From: Acidipropionibacterium thoenii DSM 20276
Lineage (GTDB): Bacteria; Actinomycetota; Actinomycetes; Propionibacteriales; Propionibacteriaceae
NCBI RefSeq assembly: GCF_000423445.1
Contig: NZ_KE384018.1
Span: forward strand, 390,964 to 454,963
Direction of reading: 5' to 3'
DNA: 64,000 nucleotides
The notes under the pieces are model-generated. The model saw only the letters and a program-made list of their open reading frames with translations. It made no database searches and was not told the DNA's origin. Below, piece after piece: positions 15,808 through 24,665 of the stretch (position 1 is its first letter; every line of letters begins with the position of its first letter). Position numbers and translations under genes: made by a program.

Positions 15808-17922
15808 ATGTCGCTGTCTGATCCTGTCCTGATCGCACTGGCCGACCATTTCGGAATCGCCAGAAGCTTCCAGGACTGGAAAGGCCGACAGACCTCGGTC
15901 TCCGAGGAGACGGTGCGGGCCGTGCTGGCCGGGTTGGGGGTCGACGCCGCCACCCACGAGTTGGCCGAGCAGGCCCTGGCCGAGGTCCGTGACCGGCCCT
16001 GGCGTCGGACCCTGACGCCGTGCACCGTGCTGCAGGAGGGTCAGGAGGGCCGCATCGACGTCCACCTACCGGCCGGTGAGTCGGTGGCGGTGCACATCGA
16101 GCTGGAGGATGGTTCGGGACGGGACTGCTGGCAGGTCGACAACTGGAATCCCGACCGGGAGGTGGACGGACACTGGGTCGGCGAGGCGACCTTCGCCGTT
16201 CCCGGCGATCTGCCGCTGGGCTATCACACCGTGGTGGCCACCACCGCGGAGCACCGCTCCACTGCCAGCCTGATCGTCGCCCCCGGATGGTTGGGCCTGC
16301 CCGCCCGGATGGGCTCGACGGCGTCGTGGGGATATGCCACCCAGATCTACTCGGTGCGTTCCCACCACTCCTGGGGAGTCGGCGACTTCACCGACCTGGC
16401 GGACCTGGCCACCTGGTCGGCGACCCAGGGGGCCGACTACCTGCTCATCAACCCGGTGCACGCCGCAGAGGTCGTGCCGCCGATGGCACCGTCTCCCTAT
16501 CTGCCCTGCAGCAGGCTGTTCATCAACCCGGTCTACATCCGCCCCGAGATGATCCCCGAGTACCACGACCTGGACGACGACGCGCGCGACCTCGTGGCGC
16601 GGTCGAAGCGGATCGCCGCCGATGGCCCGGAGCAGGCCGACCGGATCGATCGCGACGTGTCCTGGGGGGCCAAGAAGCCGGTCCTCGAGCAGATCCACGC
16701 ACTGGGGCTGGGACCCGCCCGCCAGATGGTCTTCGACGCGTTCCGGCGGATCCGTGGCTTCCGGCTGCACGACTACGCGATCTGGTGCGCGCTCTCCGAT
16801 GAGCACGGCTCGGACTGGAAGCAGTGGCCGGTGGCACTGCAGCATCCGCAGAGCCAGGCGGTCGCGGAGTTCGCTGCCCGGCATGCCGAGCGGGTCGATT
16901 TCTACGAGTGGCTGCAGTGGACGGCCGACCAGCAGCTGTCGGACGCCCACCGTGCCGGTCGCGACGCCGGAATGAGACTGGGGCTGATCTGCGATCTGGC
17001 GGTCGGGGTGAACGGCCACGGCGCCGACACCTGGATGATGCCCGGCCTCTACGCCGAGGGGATCGGCGTCGGTGCCCCGCCCGACCAGTTCAACCAGGCC
17101 GGTCAGGACTGGGGCCAGCCGCCGATGCGTCCCGACGTGCTGGCCGAGATGGCCTACCGGCCGTTCCGGGAGATGGTCTATGCCGCTCTGCGCCACGCCG
17201 GCGGGGTCCGGATTGACCACATCCTCGGCCTCTTCCGGCTGTGGTGGGTGCCCCAGGGACTCGGCCCGCGCAACGGCACCTACATCCGCTACGACTACCA
17301 GGCGATGGTCGGCATCCTGGCACTGGAGGCCCACCGGGCCGGAGCACTGGTGGTGGGGGAGGATCTCGGCACGGTCGAGCCGGGGGTCCGCGACTACCTG
17401 CGGGACCGTGGCGTGCTGGGCACCTCGGTGATGTGGTTCGAGATGGACGACAGCGGTCATCCCCTTCCGCCGTGGGCCTGGCGGGAGTATGCGCTGTCAT
17501 CTGTCACCACCCACGACCTGCCGCCGACCGTCTCCTACCTCTCGGGCGCCCACGTCGATGCCCGCAACGATCTCGGGATGCTCACCGAGCCGGTGGAGGC
17601 CGAACGTGCCCACGCCGCCGCCGAACGGCAGTCCTGGGTCCAGGCGCTGCGCGACTGTGGAGCGCTGACCGGGCAGGATCCCTCCGACGAGCAGATCGTG
17701 GTGGCGATGCACCGGATGCTGCGCCAGACCCCCTCGCGGGTCCTCAATGCCTCGCTCACCGATGCGGTGGGGGACCGTCGCACCCAGAACATGCCCGGCA
17801 CCACCGACGAGTACCCGAACTGGCGTGTGCCGCTGAGCGGACCCGACGGCCACCCGATCTGGTTGGAGGATGTCTACACCAATCCGCTGGCTGCCGAGAT
17901 CGCCGATGTGCTGAATGGCTAG
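15808..17922 (+). CDS. malQ: 4-alpha-glucanotransferase (amylomaltase)
   Basis: The product has 704 residues, normal for the long GH77 MalQ form. It moves alpha-1,4-glucan chains between maltodextrins in glycogen and maltose breakdown. Visible motifs are MGSTASWGYATQIYSVRSHHSWGVGDF, LLINPVHA, GLICDLAVGVN (nucleophile region), RIDHILGLFRLWWVP, VVGEDLGTVEPGVRDYL and SVTTHDLPPT. The N-terminal 150 residues form the extra beta domain of long MalQ proteins. It ends at a strong hairpin shared with hup. Confidence 0.93.
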   Translation: MSLSDPVLIALADHFGIARSFQDWKGRQTSVSEETVRAVLAGLGVDAATHELAEQALAEVRDRPWRRTLTPCTVLQEGQEGRIDVHLPAGESVAVHIELEDGSGRDCWQVDNWNPDREVDGHWVGEATFAVPGDLPLGYHTVVATTAEHRSTASLIVAPGWLGLPARMGSTASWGYATQIYSVRSHHSWGVGDFTDLADLATWSATQGADYLLINPVHAAEVVPPMAPSPYLPCSRLFINPVYIRPEMIPEYHDLDDDARDLVARSKRIAADGPEQADRIDRDVSWGAKKPVLEQIHALGLGPARQMVFDAFRRIRGFRLHDYAIWCALSDEHGSDWKQWPVALQHPQSQAVAEFAARHAERVDFYEWLQWTADQQLSDAHRAGRDAGMRLGLICDLAVGVNGHGADTWMMPGLYAEGIGVGAPPDQFNQAGQDWGQPPMRPDVLAEMAYRPFREMVYAALRHAGGVRIDHILGLFRLWWVPQGLGPRNGTYIRYDYQAMVGILALEAHRAGALVVGEDLGTVEPGVRDYLRDRGVLGTSVMWFEMDDSGHPLPPWAWREYALSSVTTHDLPPTVSYLSGAHVDARNDLGMLTEPVEAERAHAAAERQSWVQALRDCGALTGQDPSDEQIVVAMHRMLRQTPSRVLNASLTDAVGDRRTQNMPGTTDEYPNWRVPLSGPDGHPIWLEDVYTNPLAAEIADVLNG

Positions 17923-17950
17923 CCGAGGGTCGGCCGCGTAGGTCCACAGA

Positions 17951-17990
17951 CAGCAGGGTCCCGGAATCGTGAGATTCCGGGACCCTGCTG
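17951..17990. terminator. Bidirectional intrinsic terminator between malQ and hup
   Basis: A perfect 18-bp inverted repeat with a GTGA loop (stems 17951-17968 and 17973-17990) sits between convergent genes. There is no T-run, as is common in high-GC actinobacteria. Confidence 0.8.
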
Positions 17991-18006
17991 CGGGTGGAGG
18001 GTCAGC

Positions 18007-18282
18007 TCACTCCGAGACAGCCTTCTTGAGGGTGCTGGAGGCCGAGATCTTGACCGCCTTGTGAGCGGGAATGGTCATCGACTCACCGGTGCGGGGGTTG
18101 CGGCCGTTGCGGGCCGGGCGCTCGACGGACTCCGCGGTGAGCAGGCCGGGCAGCTGAACCTTCTCACCACCTGCCAGCGCGGCGGTGACGACGTCGGTGA
18201 GGGCCTTCACCGCTTCATTGGCCTGGGCCTCGGTGAGATCGGCCTGCTTGGCGATGGCCTTGACGAGCTCGGACTTGGTCAT
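18007..18282 (-). CDS. hup: HU-family nucleoid protein
   Basis: The product has 91 residues. It binds and bends DNA as a dimer. The sequence MTKSELVKAIAKQADLT, the VQLPGLLTAESVERPARNG core and the arm region NGRNPRTGESMTIPAHK fit HU; the usual Phe in the core turn is replaced by LPGLL. It lacks the lysine-rich tail of mycobacterial HupB. ATG at 18282 follows AAGGAG (18288-18293). Its leader holds a tandem hairpin repeat that reaches into this ribosome binding site. Confidence 0.92.
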   Translation of the reverse strand: MTKSELVKAIAKQADLTEAQANEAVKALTDVVTAALAGGEKVQLPGLLTAESVERPARNGRNPRTGESMTIPAHKAVKISASSTLKKAVSE

Positions 18283-18291
18283 GGGGTCTCC

Positions 18292-18325
18292 TTGTATCTG
18301 GCTACAGGGCTGTATCTGACTACAG
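18292..18325 (-). repeat. Tandem palindromic repeat in the hup 5' leader
   Basis: Two 16-bp units, 18310-18325 and 18292-18307, repeat with an 18-bp period and differ at two bases. On the hup strand the first is CTGTAGTCAGATACAG, a 5-bp stem with a 6-base loop. The second unit runs into the AAGGAG ribosome binding site. They lie about 85-115 bases after the likely transcription start, so they are in the mRNA leader. Confidence 0.7.
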
Positions 18326-18415
18326 GACTGGCACGACCAGTTGGCCGTTCCGTGGAGGGTGCGTGAGTTGACCGGACTGCTGAGCCGGGCCACAGAGCAC
18401 CTTCTCTGAACTAGG

Positions 18416-18443
18416 ACATTAACCGTTCTGGGCTCGCAGTCAA
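18416..18443 (-). promoter_or_regulatory. Promoter of hup
   Basis: On the minus strand TTGACT (18443-18438) and TAATGT (18421-18416) are separated by 16 bp, a strong sigma-70-type match. It lies about 135 bp upstream of the hup ATG, leaving a long leader. Confidence 0.65.
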
Positions 18444-18543
18444 GCCATGAAGCGCCGTCTGAACCGCAGAATCAGCGGATTTGACGCCCGTCCGAGGGAT
18501 CGGGGAAGGGGTGTCGGACCCTCGCACCTCCCCCGGTCCGCCC

Positions 18544-19881
18544 TCAGATCCCCTCGCCGATGATCCGGTTGGGCAGGTCATCGCCGGGCTCGACCATGAT
18601 GGTGGGAATCGCCTGCTCTCCGCGCGAGATGCGCCGGCCCGACTGGGGGAGCTCGTCGAGCACCCGCTGGTGGCGCTTCCTGGCGGCTTCCAGCGGCTCG
18701 GGCCCGACCACCGCACCATCGGTGATGAGCGGCACGATGAGATTGCGGTCCCGGTCATGGTGAGGGGCCGGTCGATCGATCCCGACCACCTCGGACTCGG
18801 CGATCCCGTCGGCGCCGATCCGGCGCACCGCGAACTTGCGTCCCCCCACCGTCGACTTGTGGGAGGACTTCTTGGCCACCGGCACCATCGGTGCCTGCGG
18901 GTCCTCGGAGTCGGCCCGGGCGACCAGTTTGTAGACGAAACTGCAGGTCGGTGCGCCCGACCCGGTCACCACCGAGGTGCCCACCCCGTAGCCGTCCACG
19001 GGGACGCCGCGCAGGGCAGCGATCTGCCACTCGTCCAGATCGCTGGTGACGATGATCCTGGTGCTGGTGGCGCCCAGGTCGTCGAGCAGGTCGCGGACCT
19101 GGCGGGCCACGATCGCCAGGTCGCCCGAGTCGATCCGTACCGCTCCCAGCCTGCCATCGGTGAGCTCGACCCCGGTGCGCACCGCCTGCTCGATGTCGTA
19201 GGTGTCGACCAGCAGAGTGGTCTGGTTCCCGAAGGTGTCCAGCTGGGCGCGGAAGGCCTCCCGCTCGGAGTCGTTGAGCAGGGTGAAGGAGTGCGCCGCG
19301 GTGCCCGATGTCGGCACTCCGTAGCGGATCCCTGCGGCCAGATTGGAGGTCGGTCCGAAGCCGGCGATCCAGCACGCCCGGGCTGCCGCCACCGCCGCCT
19401 CCTCATGAGTACGTCGCGACCCCATCTCGATGATCGGCCGCCCCTCGGCCATCAGCACCATCCGGGAGGCGGCCGAGGCCACCGCGGAGTCATGGTTGTA
19501 GATGCTCAGCAGCAGCGTCTCCAGCAGACAGGCCTCGGCGAAGCTGCTCTCCACGGTCAGCAGCGGGGAACCGGGGAAGTAGAGGTCTCCCTCGGCATAG
19601 CCGCTGATCGAGCCGGTGAAGTGATAACTCGACAGCCATTCGGCCATCCGGGGGCTCACCACCTGGTGGCTCACCAGGAAGTCGATCTCCTCGGGTTCGA
19701 AGTGGAAGTCCTGCACGGCGTCCAGCATCCGCCCGACGCCGGCCACCACGCCGAAACGGCGGCCCTCGGGAAGCCGCCTGGGGAAGAGCTCGAAGACGCA
19801 GCGCCGCCATGCGGTGCCCGCCCTCATCGCGGCCTCCACCATGGTCAGCTCGTAGTGGTCTGTGAGCAGTGCTGTCGACAT
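18544..19881 (-). CDS. pncB: Nicotinate phosphoribosyltransferase
   Basis: The product has 445 residues. It couples nicotinate and PRPP to nicotinate mononucleotide in NAD salvage. Motifs seen are [18 protein letters not shown] at the start, [51 protein letters not shown], the phosphate-binding region [12 protein letters not shown] and [13 protein letters not shown]. The start at 19881 has TAGAGT six bases upstream. It reads toward hup; the hup promoter lies beyond its end. Confidence 0.93.
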   Translation of the reverse strand: MSTALLTDHYELTMVEAAMRAGTAWRRCVFELFPRRLPEGRRFGVVAGVGRMLDAVQDFHFEPEEIDFLVSHQVVSPRMAEWLSSYHFTGSISGYAEGDLYFPGSPLLTVESSFAEACLLETLLLSIYNHDSAVASAASRMVLMAEGRPIIEMGSRRTHEEAAVAAARACWIAGFGPTSNLAAGIRYGVPTSGTAAHSFTLLNDSEREAFRAQLDTFGNQTTLLVDTYDIEQAVRTGVELTDGRLGAVRIDSGDLAIVARQVRDLLDDLGATSTRIIVTSDLDEWQIAALRGVPVDGYGVGTSVVTGSGAPTCSFVYKLVARADSEDPQAPMVPVAKKSSHKSTVGGRKFAVRRIGADGIAESEVVGIDRPAPHHDRDRNLIVPLITDGAVVGPEPLEAARKRHQRVLDELPQSGRRISRGEQAIPTIMVEPGDDLPNRIIGEGI

Positions 19882-19887
19882 GGGGTC

Positions 19888-19893
19888 ACTCTA
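19888..19893 (-). promoter_or_regulatory. -10 hexamer TAGAGT, leaderless promoter of pncB
   Basis: On the minus strand TAGAGT is followed by six bases and the ATG at 19881. No ribosome binding site is present. Confidence 0.5.
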
Positions 19894-19961
19894 GGGCTTA
19901 TCGGCGGATCGAGGGTCCGGGAGCTGGTCGCGAGGAGCCTGGCCGCGGCAGAATAGGGAGC

Positions 19962-20270
19962 ATGTCACATCCTGCAGGGCCGGTGTGCTCGCTGCCGGCC
20001 GGTGAACCGGTCGTGGAGCGGCTCGAGCAGCAGGACCCCGACTGGACGACGGTGGTCTGGGACGACCCGGTCAACTTGATGAGCTATGTCGCCAGGGTCT
20101 TCGCCAGCTACTTCGGCTATCCGCGCGCCAAGGCCACCGAGTTGATGATCCAGGTCCACAACGAGGGCAGCGCGATCGTTGCCACCGGTTCCCGCGAGGA
20201 GATGGAGACCGCGGTCGCCGCGATGCACTCCTATGGTCTCTGGGCGACCCTGGGGAGGGCGGCCGAATGA
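19962..20270 (+). CDS. clpS: ATP-dependent Clp protease adaptor ClpS
   Basis: The product has 102 residues. It delivers N-degron substrates to ClpC/Clp[17 protein letters not shown] and [26 protein letters not shown] are the ClpS core, with the acidic Asp-Asp and the HNEG helix that form the N-degron pocket. ATG at 19962 follows TAGGGAG closely. The stop overlaps the DUF2017 start as ATGA, the usual actinobacterial pair. Confidence 0.93.
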   Translation: MSHPAGPVCSLPAGEPVVERLEQQDPDWTTVVWDDPVNLMSYVARVFASYFGYPRAKATELMIQVHNEGSAIVATGSREEMETAVAAMHSYGLWATLGRAAE

Positions 20271-20857
20271 GGATGTCGGCCGGTGAGCCCCCGTGGATGC
20301 TGGAACTGGAGGGTGAGGAGAGCTGGCTGCTGGGCGTCCTGCTCGACTTCTACCGGCCACTGGTCGACCCCGATGACGAGCAGCCGGAGGAGCCTGCCGC
20401 ACAGCCCGATGGTCCCGGGGAGACCGACTCCTTCGCCTTCTGGGAGGCCGACGTCGTCGGGGACGACGCCGACCGTCGGGAGGAGGATCCTGCACTGCTG
20501 AGACTCTTCCCCGATGCCTACCCCGACGATCCGTCGGCCAGCGCCGATTTCCGGAGATTCACTCTCTCGGGCCAACGCCGGGAGCGGCTCGATGACATCG
20601 CCACGGTGAGGAAGGGGCTCGAACTGCTCGAGACCGGCCCGCTGCCCATCGGTGCCGATGATCTCGACCCCTGGCTGCGGGTGACCAATGCTCTGCGCCT
20701 GGTGCTGGCCAGCAGGCTGGGGATCGTTGACGAGGTGAGCGCCGAGGAGGCTGAACGGGGCGCCCAGCAGGACCCCTCCGATATCGTTCACCCGGCCTAC
20801 GAGTGGCTCGGAGTCTTCATCGAGATCCTCATCGAGGTCTCCTGGGGCCGGATCTGA
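20267..20857 (+). CDS. DUF2017 family protein
   Basis: The product has 196 residues. It is acidic and mainly helical, with [16 protein letters not shown] near the start and [19 protein letters not shown] then [15 protein letters not shown] near the end, the DUF2017 pattern. Its constant coupling to clpS (4-bp overlap) suggests a link to Clp proteolysis, though no role is proven. The second ATG (codon 3) is also possible as start. Confidence 0.8.
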   Translation: MRMSAGEPPWMLELEGEESWLLGVLLDFYRPLVDPDDEQPEEPAAQPDGPGETDSFAFWEADVVGDDADRREEDPALLRLFPDAYPDDPSASADFRRFTLSGQRRERLDDIATVRKGLELLETGPLPIGADDLDPWLRVTNALRLVLASRLGIVDEVSAEEAERGAQQDPSDIVHPAYEWLGVFIEILIEVSWGRI

Positions 20858-20899
20858 GGGCTTCGCGGGGACGCCGTCCGAAATGGCGACCCCGGTGGG

Positions 20900-20918
20900 T
20901 TAGGTTCGGCTACCCTCA
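20900..20918 (+). promoter_or_regulatory. DtxR/IdeR iron box in the feo promoter
   Basis: TTAGGTTCGGCTACCCTCA matches 16 of 19 positions of the DtxR/IdeR consensus TTAGGTTAGGCTAACCTAA. It lies over the -35 and spacer of the feoA promoter, where an iron-loaded repressor would block RNA polymerase. Confidence 0.8.
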
Positions 20919-20920
20919 CC

Positions 20921-20926
20921 TACACT
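20921..20926 (+). promoter_or_regulatory. -10 hexamer TACACT, leaderless promoter of feoA
   Basis: TACACT is followed by seven bases and the ATG at 20934, right after the iron box. It fixes the feoA start. Confidence 0.6.
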
Positions 20927-20933
20927 CATCGCC

Positions 20934-21308
20934 ATGAGTGAAACGATCGGTTGCTGCACCGGCGAGGTCGCCGGTGTGTCGTCCACCTCCGTGCGGGGCC
21001 AGGGTCGCCACCTGGAGCAGTCCTTCACCGGGATATCGGGGGCCGAGCCGTTGTCGGCCTGCCGTACCGGTGACCCGCGGGTCCTGCAGGCCACCGGCGC
21101 CCGCCCGGAGATGGCGCGCAGATTGGCGGCCCTGGGGCTGCGCCGGGGAGCTCAGCTCACCCTGCTGATGCGCACCGCCGGTGGTGGCGGCATCGTCTCG
21201 GTGGCTGGCGCCCGGATCGCCCTGGACCACAGCATGCTGGCAGAGCTGTTCACCGTGGGGCCGGTCGGAACCGATACCAAGGATCCCGATTCAAAGGATG
21301 CGGCATGA
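20934..21308 (+). CDS. feoA: Ferrous iron transport protein A
   Basis: The product has 124 residues. The C-terminal 75 form the FeoA SH3-like domain (LSACRTGDPRVLQATGARPEMARRLAALGLRRGAQLTLLMRT...IVSVAGARIALDHSMLAELFTV). The family is often about 75 residues; here an N-terminal 45-residue extension includes a Cys-Cys pair (IGCCTGEVAG). FeoA is a cytosolic partner of FeoB in Fe(II) uptake. The promoter has a DtxR-type box. The stop overlaps feoB by 4 bp. Confidence 0.88.
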   Translation: MSETIGCCTGEVAGVSSTSVRGQGRHLEQSFTGISGAEPLSACRTGDPRVLQATGARPEMARRLAALGLRRGAQLTLLMRTAGGGGIVSVAGARIALDHSMLAELFTVGPVGTDTKDPDSKDAA

Positions 21309-23395
21309 GCCCCAAGATCGCCGAGGACGCGATGAGGGATCTGTCGGGGCGCAAGCACCGGTCGGTGATCTCAGCCAAGGCCTGCTGTGCCGACGGCCCC
21401 GACGAGACGGTTGCCGGGGCGCCCGTCGTCGCCCTGGCCGGCGCACCCAATGTCGGCAAGTCCACCCTGTTCAACCTGCTCACCGGCGCCCGGGTGAGCA
21501 TGGGCAACTGGCCGGGGACCACGGTGACGGTCTCCCGGGGGGTCTGGCGCACCCGCCACACCCCCGGCGCCCCGGTCAAGGTCGAGTGCGACTGCCCCGA
21601 GGGCCAGTGCAGCTGCCATCACATGGCCGACCATCAGCGCGACCTCACCCTCATCGATCTGCCGGGGGCCTACAGCATCGACCCGATGAGCCCCGACGAG
21701 GCGCTCACCCGGGCCCTGCTGGTCGACTGCCCGCCCGCCGAGGCCCCCGATCTGGTGGTCGTGGTCGCCGACGCCGCCCACCTGTCACGCAGCCTCTACC
21801 TGGTCGCCCAGCTGCGTGAGCGGCCGCTGCGCCTGGTGGTGGCCCTCACCATGGTCGACGTCGCGCGGCAACGAGGTATCGAGGTCGACACCTGGGCGCT
21901 GTCGGACAGGATCGGCGTCCCGGTGGTCTCCCTGGATCCTCGCCGCCGCCGCGGCGAGCAGACCCTGGCGATGGCCGTCCGCAATGAGCTCGACGACCTT
22001 CCTCCCTGCCCTCGTGAGATCGCCCTGGCACCCGAGGAGCCCGGTACCGCCGAGGACGATGACCTGGCCCGCGAGGACGAGCGTTTCGCCTTCATCGAGG
22101 ACGCCGTCGCCGGCGGTACCACCGACTCCGGGGAGAACCGCAAGACCACCTCGGACAGGATCGACCGGTGGGTCACCCACAAGGTCTTCGGGCCATTGAT
22201 CTTCGCGGTCGTGATGTGGGTGGTCTTCGAGGTGACCACCACGGTGGCCGCCCCCTTCCAGGACGGCCTGGACTCGCTGTTCTCCGGCCCGGTCTCCGAG
22301 TGGTCCCACTCCGGTCTGGCGGCCATCGGGCTGGGCGACAGCTGGGTCAATGGCCTGCTCGTCGACGGGCTGATCGCCGGGGTCGGGACCGTGCTCACCT
22401 TCGCCCCGCTGATGGCGCTGATGTTCATCCTGCTGGCCATCCTGGAGGATTCCGGGTACATGGCCCGGGCCGCCGTGGTCACCGACCGGATGATGCGCTC
22501 CATCGGCCTTCCCGGCCGGGCCTTCATCCCGTTGATCGTCGGCTTCGGGTGCAATGTGCCGGCCATCTCGGCGACCCGGGCACTGCCCCAGGCCCGTCAG
22601 CGGATCCTCACCTCGCTGCTGGTGCCCTTCACCTCCTGCACCGCCCGACTGACCGTCTACGTGATGCTGGCCACCACCTTCTTCCCGGGAATGGCCGGGA
22701 CGGTCTGTTTCATCATGTACCTCATCTCGATCCTGCTGGTGGTGCTGATCGGCCTGGCGCTGCGCAAGACGCTGTGGCGCACGATGGGCTCCGAGGCCCT
22801 GGTGCTCGACCTGCCGCCCTACCAGTTGCCCACCGCCCGGCTCACCGCCTCGGTCACCTGGGTGCGCCTCAAGGGGTTCCTGCGCACCGCCTCGGGGATC
22901 ATCGTGGTGGCTGTCGCGGCGGTCTGGCTGCTGCAGTCCATCCCGGTCACCGGGCACGCCGGGTTCGGCGAGGTGGCCCCTGAGGACTCGGCCTTCGGGG
23001 TGGCGGCCCAGGCCGTCGCACCGGCCTTCGAGCCGACCGGTTTCGGTTCCTGGCAGACCTCCTCGGCGCTGGTCGTCGGATTCGTCGCTAAGGAGGCCGT
23101 GCTGTCCTCCTGGGCCCAGACCTATGCGGTCGACGACCCCGAGGAGACCGGCGATGAGACGCCGCTGCAGGCCAAGGTGGTGGAGTCCTTCGAGCAGAGT
23201 TCCGGGGGACACACCTATCCGGCGGTGTGGGCCTTCCTGTTCTTCATGCTCTCCTACACCCCCTGCGTGGCGACCCTTGCCACCCAGAAACGCGAGATCG
23301 GGTTGGGCTGGACGCTGTTCGGACTGGGACTGCAGCTCGCGGTGGCCTACCTCGGGGCGCTGGCGATCTTCCAGATCGGCAGCCTGCTGTGGTGA
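21305..23395 (+). CDS. feoB: Ferrous iron transporter B, GTPase permease
   Basis: The product has 696 residues. It takes up Fe(II) through the membrane with an N-terminal GTPase. G1 is GAPNVGKST at 46-54, the switch region is GNWPGTTV, G3 is DLPGAYS at 118-124, and G4 reads TMVD instead of the usual NMxD. A cysteine/histidine-rich insert CDCPEGQCSCHH at 95-106 separates the switch from G3. Gate motifs (PLIVGFGCNVPAISATR, PFTSCTARLTVYV) and about eight helices follow. It is coupled to feoA and feoC by 4-bp overlaps. Confidence 0.95.
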   Translation: MSPKIAEDAMRDLSGRKHRSVISAKACCADGPDETVAGAPVVALAGAPNVGKSTLFNLLTGARVSMGNWPGTTVTVSRGVWRTRHTPGAPVKVECDCPEGQCSCHHMADHQRDLTLIDLPGAYSIDPMSPDEALTRALLVDCPPAEAPDLVVVVADAAHLSRSLYLVAQLRERPLRLVVALTMVDVARQRGIEVDTWALSDRIGVPVVSLDPRRRRGEQTLAMAVRNELDDLPPCPREIALAPEEPGTAEDDDLAREDERFAFIEDAVAGGTTDSGENRKTTSDRIDRWVTHKVFGPLIFAVVMWVVFEVTTTVAAPFQDGLDSLFSGPVSEWSHSGLAAIGLGDSWVNGLLVDGLIAGVGTVLTFAPLMALMFILLAILEDSGYMARAAVVTDRMMRSIGLPGRAFIPLIVGFGCNVPAISATRALPQARQRILTSLLVPFTSCTARLTVYVMLATTFFPGMAGTVCFIMYLISILLVVLIGLALRKTLWRTMGSEALVLDLPPYQLPTARLTASVTWVRLKGFLRTASGIIVVAVAAVWLLQSIPVTGHAGFGEVAPEDSAFGVAAQAVAPAFEPTGFGSWQTSSALVVGFVAKEAVLSSWAQTYAVDDPEETGDETPLQAKVVESFEQSSGGHTYPAVWAFLFFMLSYTPCVATLATQKREIGLGWTLFGLGLQLAVAYLGALAIFQIGSLLW

Positions 23396-23715
23396 CTCCC
23401 GCGGCAGCGGCCCGCACCGGCTCGCGTCCGCTCAGCCAGGTGCTGGCGGCCTTCCGGGAGGGTGCCATCAGTCTCGACCAGATCGCCGAGCGGACCGGGC
23501 TGCCGGGCACCATCGTGCGCACCAGCGTCGCTCATCTGATCAGGATGGGGCGCATCGAGGCCAAGGAGCTGTCGATGGGATGCCCCGGTGGTGGCTGCGC
23601 CAGCTGCGCCTCGGCGCATGCCGACGGCACCCCGGGTTGCGGGTCCGCCGGCCCCTCGGCCACCCGTCGCGGGCCGGTGCTGGTGCAGCTGAGCCTGCGT
23701 GGCCCCGTTTCCTAG
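23392..23715 (+). CDS. feoC: FeoC-like winged-helix protein with a cysteine cluster
   Basis: The product has 107 residues. LSQVLAAFREGAISLDQIAERTGLPGTIVRTSVAHLIRMGRIEA is a winged helix of the FeoC type, and CPGGGCASCASAHADGTPGCG carries four cysteines that could bind Fe-S or zinc. FeoC proteins modulate FeoB or act as transcription factors. GTG 23392 overlaps the feoB stop (GTGA). The gene is recognised by position and by the helix plus Cys pattern. Confidence 0.78.
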   Translation: MTPAAAARTGSRPLSQVLAAFREGAISLDQIAERTGLPGTIVRTSVAHLIRMGRIEAKELSMGCPGGGCASCASAHADGTPGCGSAGPSATRRGPVLVQLSLRGPVS

Positions 23716-23732
23716 CAGCGGGCCGATCGTCG

Positions 23733-23738
23733 TAGGCT
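23733..23738 (+). promoter_or_regulatory. -10-like hexamer TAGGCT before murI
   Basis: TAGGCT is followed by eight bases and GTG at 23747. It supports the GTG start over an upstream in-frame ATG inside feoC. Confidence 0.4.
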
Positions 23739-23746
23739 GGCCGACC

Positions 23747-24655
23747 GTGAGCAGTGGACCGATCGACGGCGAGGACGATCCCGTCGACGCGCCGATCGGG
23801 ATCTTCGACTCCGGTTTCGGCGGACTCACGGTGGCCCATGCGGTGGTCGACCTGATGCCCAACGAGGACATCATCTATCTGGGTGACACCGCCCGGGCCC
23901 CCTACGGCGAGAAGCACATCGCCGAGGTGCGCGAGTACGCCCTGCAGTGCCTCGACCGGCTCGAGTCCCACGGCGTCAAGGCCCTGCTGATCGCCTGCAA
24001 CACCGCCTCCTCGGCAGTCCTTCGGGATGCCCGGGAGCGGTATCAGGTGCCGGTCATCGACGTCATCATGCCGGCCGCCCGGCGCGCCTCGCTGGCCACC
24101 CGCAACGGCCGGATCGGGGTGATCTGCACCGAGGCCACCGCCCGCTCGCGGTCCTACGAGGACGCCCTGGCCGCTGTCCCAGGAGTCCAGCTCACCACCC
24201 GGGCATGTCCCCGTTTCGTCGACTTCGTGGAGCGCGGGATCACCGGCGGCCCCGAACTCGAGGCCGCGGCCCGGCAGTATCTGGAACCGATCCGTCGAGC
24301 CGGTTGTGACACCGTGATCCTGGGCTGCACCCATTACCCACTGCTCGCCGGGCTGATCTCGATGACCCTGGGAGACCAGGTGACCCTGGTCTCCTCCTCG
24401 GAGGAGTGCGCCCGGGCCTCCTATGCGGTGCTCACCCGCAAGGGCATCCTGCACACCGGCCCGCGCGATTCCAGCCGGTACTTCCTCACCACCGGCAATG
24501 CCGACCGGTTCGAACGGCTGGGGCGCCGGCTGATGCAGGGTTTCGTCCGTGATGTGCACCGGGTGGGGATCGACGAGACGCCCTCGTCGCTGGGCGACCG
24601 GGCCTTCGTCCGCGACGAGTCGTCGGCCTCCGGAACTGTCGGTGACTGCCGCTAA
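23747..24655 (+). CDS. murI: Glutamate racemase
   Basis: The product has 302 residues. It makes D-glutamate for peptidoglycan. [13 protein letters not shown] at the start, the first catalytic Cys in [12 protein letters not shown], the second in [11 protein letters not shown], and the GDTARAPYG segment are all present. It has an extra tail of about 35 residues. GTG at 23747 is chosen for its -10 spacing. The murI-rph-rdgB order is common in actinobacteria. Confidence 0.94.
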   Translation: MSSGPIDGEDDPVDAPIGIFDSGFGGLTVAHAVVDLMPNEDIIYLGDTARAPYGEKHIAEVREYALQCLDRLESHGVKALLIACNTASSAVLRDARERYQVPVIDVIMPAARRASLATRNGRIGVICTEATARSRSYEDALAAVPGVQLTTRACPRFVDFVERGITGGPELEAAARQYLEPIRRAGCDTVILGCTHYPLLAGLISMTLGDQVTLVSSSEECARASYAVLTRKGILHTGPRDSSRYFLTTGNADRFERLGRRLMQGFVRDVHRVGIDETPSSLGDRAFVRDESSASGTVGDCR

Positions 24656-24658
24656 CCT
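24653..24658 (+). promoter_or_regulatory. -10 hexamer TAACCT, leaderless promoter of rph
   Basis: TAACCT, seven bases, then GTG at 24666. The hexamer overlaps the murI stop codon. Confidence 0.5.
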
Positions 24659-24665
24659 TGGCCGG

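Noticed and set aside
18481-19956. A 491-codon open frame opposite pncB
   Set aside because: It runs across the hup-pncB boundary and mirrors pncB codons; no motif or ribosome binding site.
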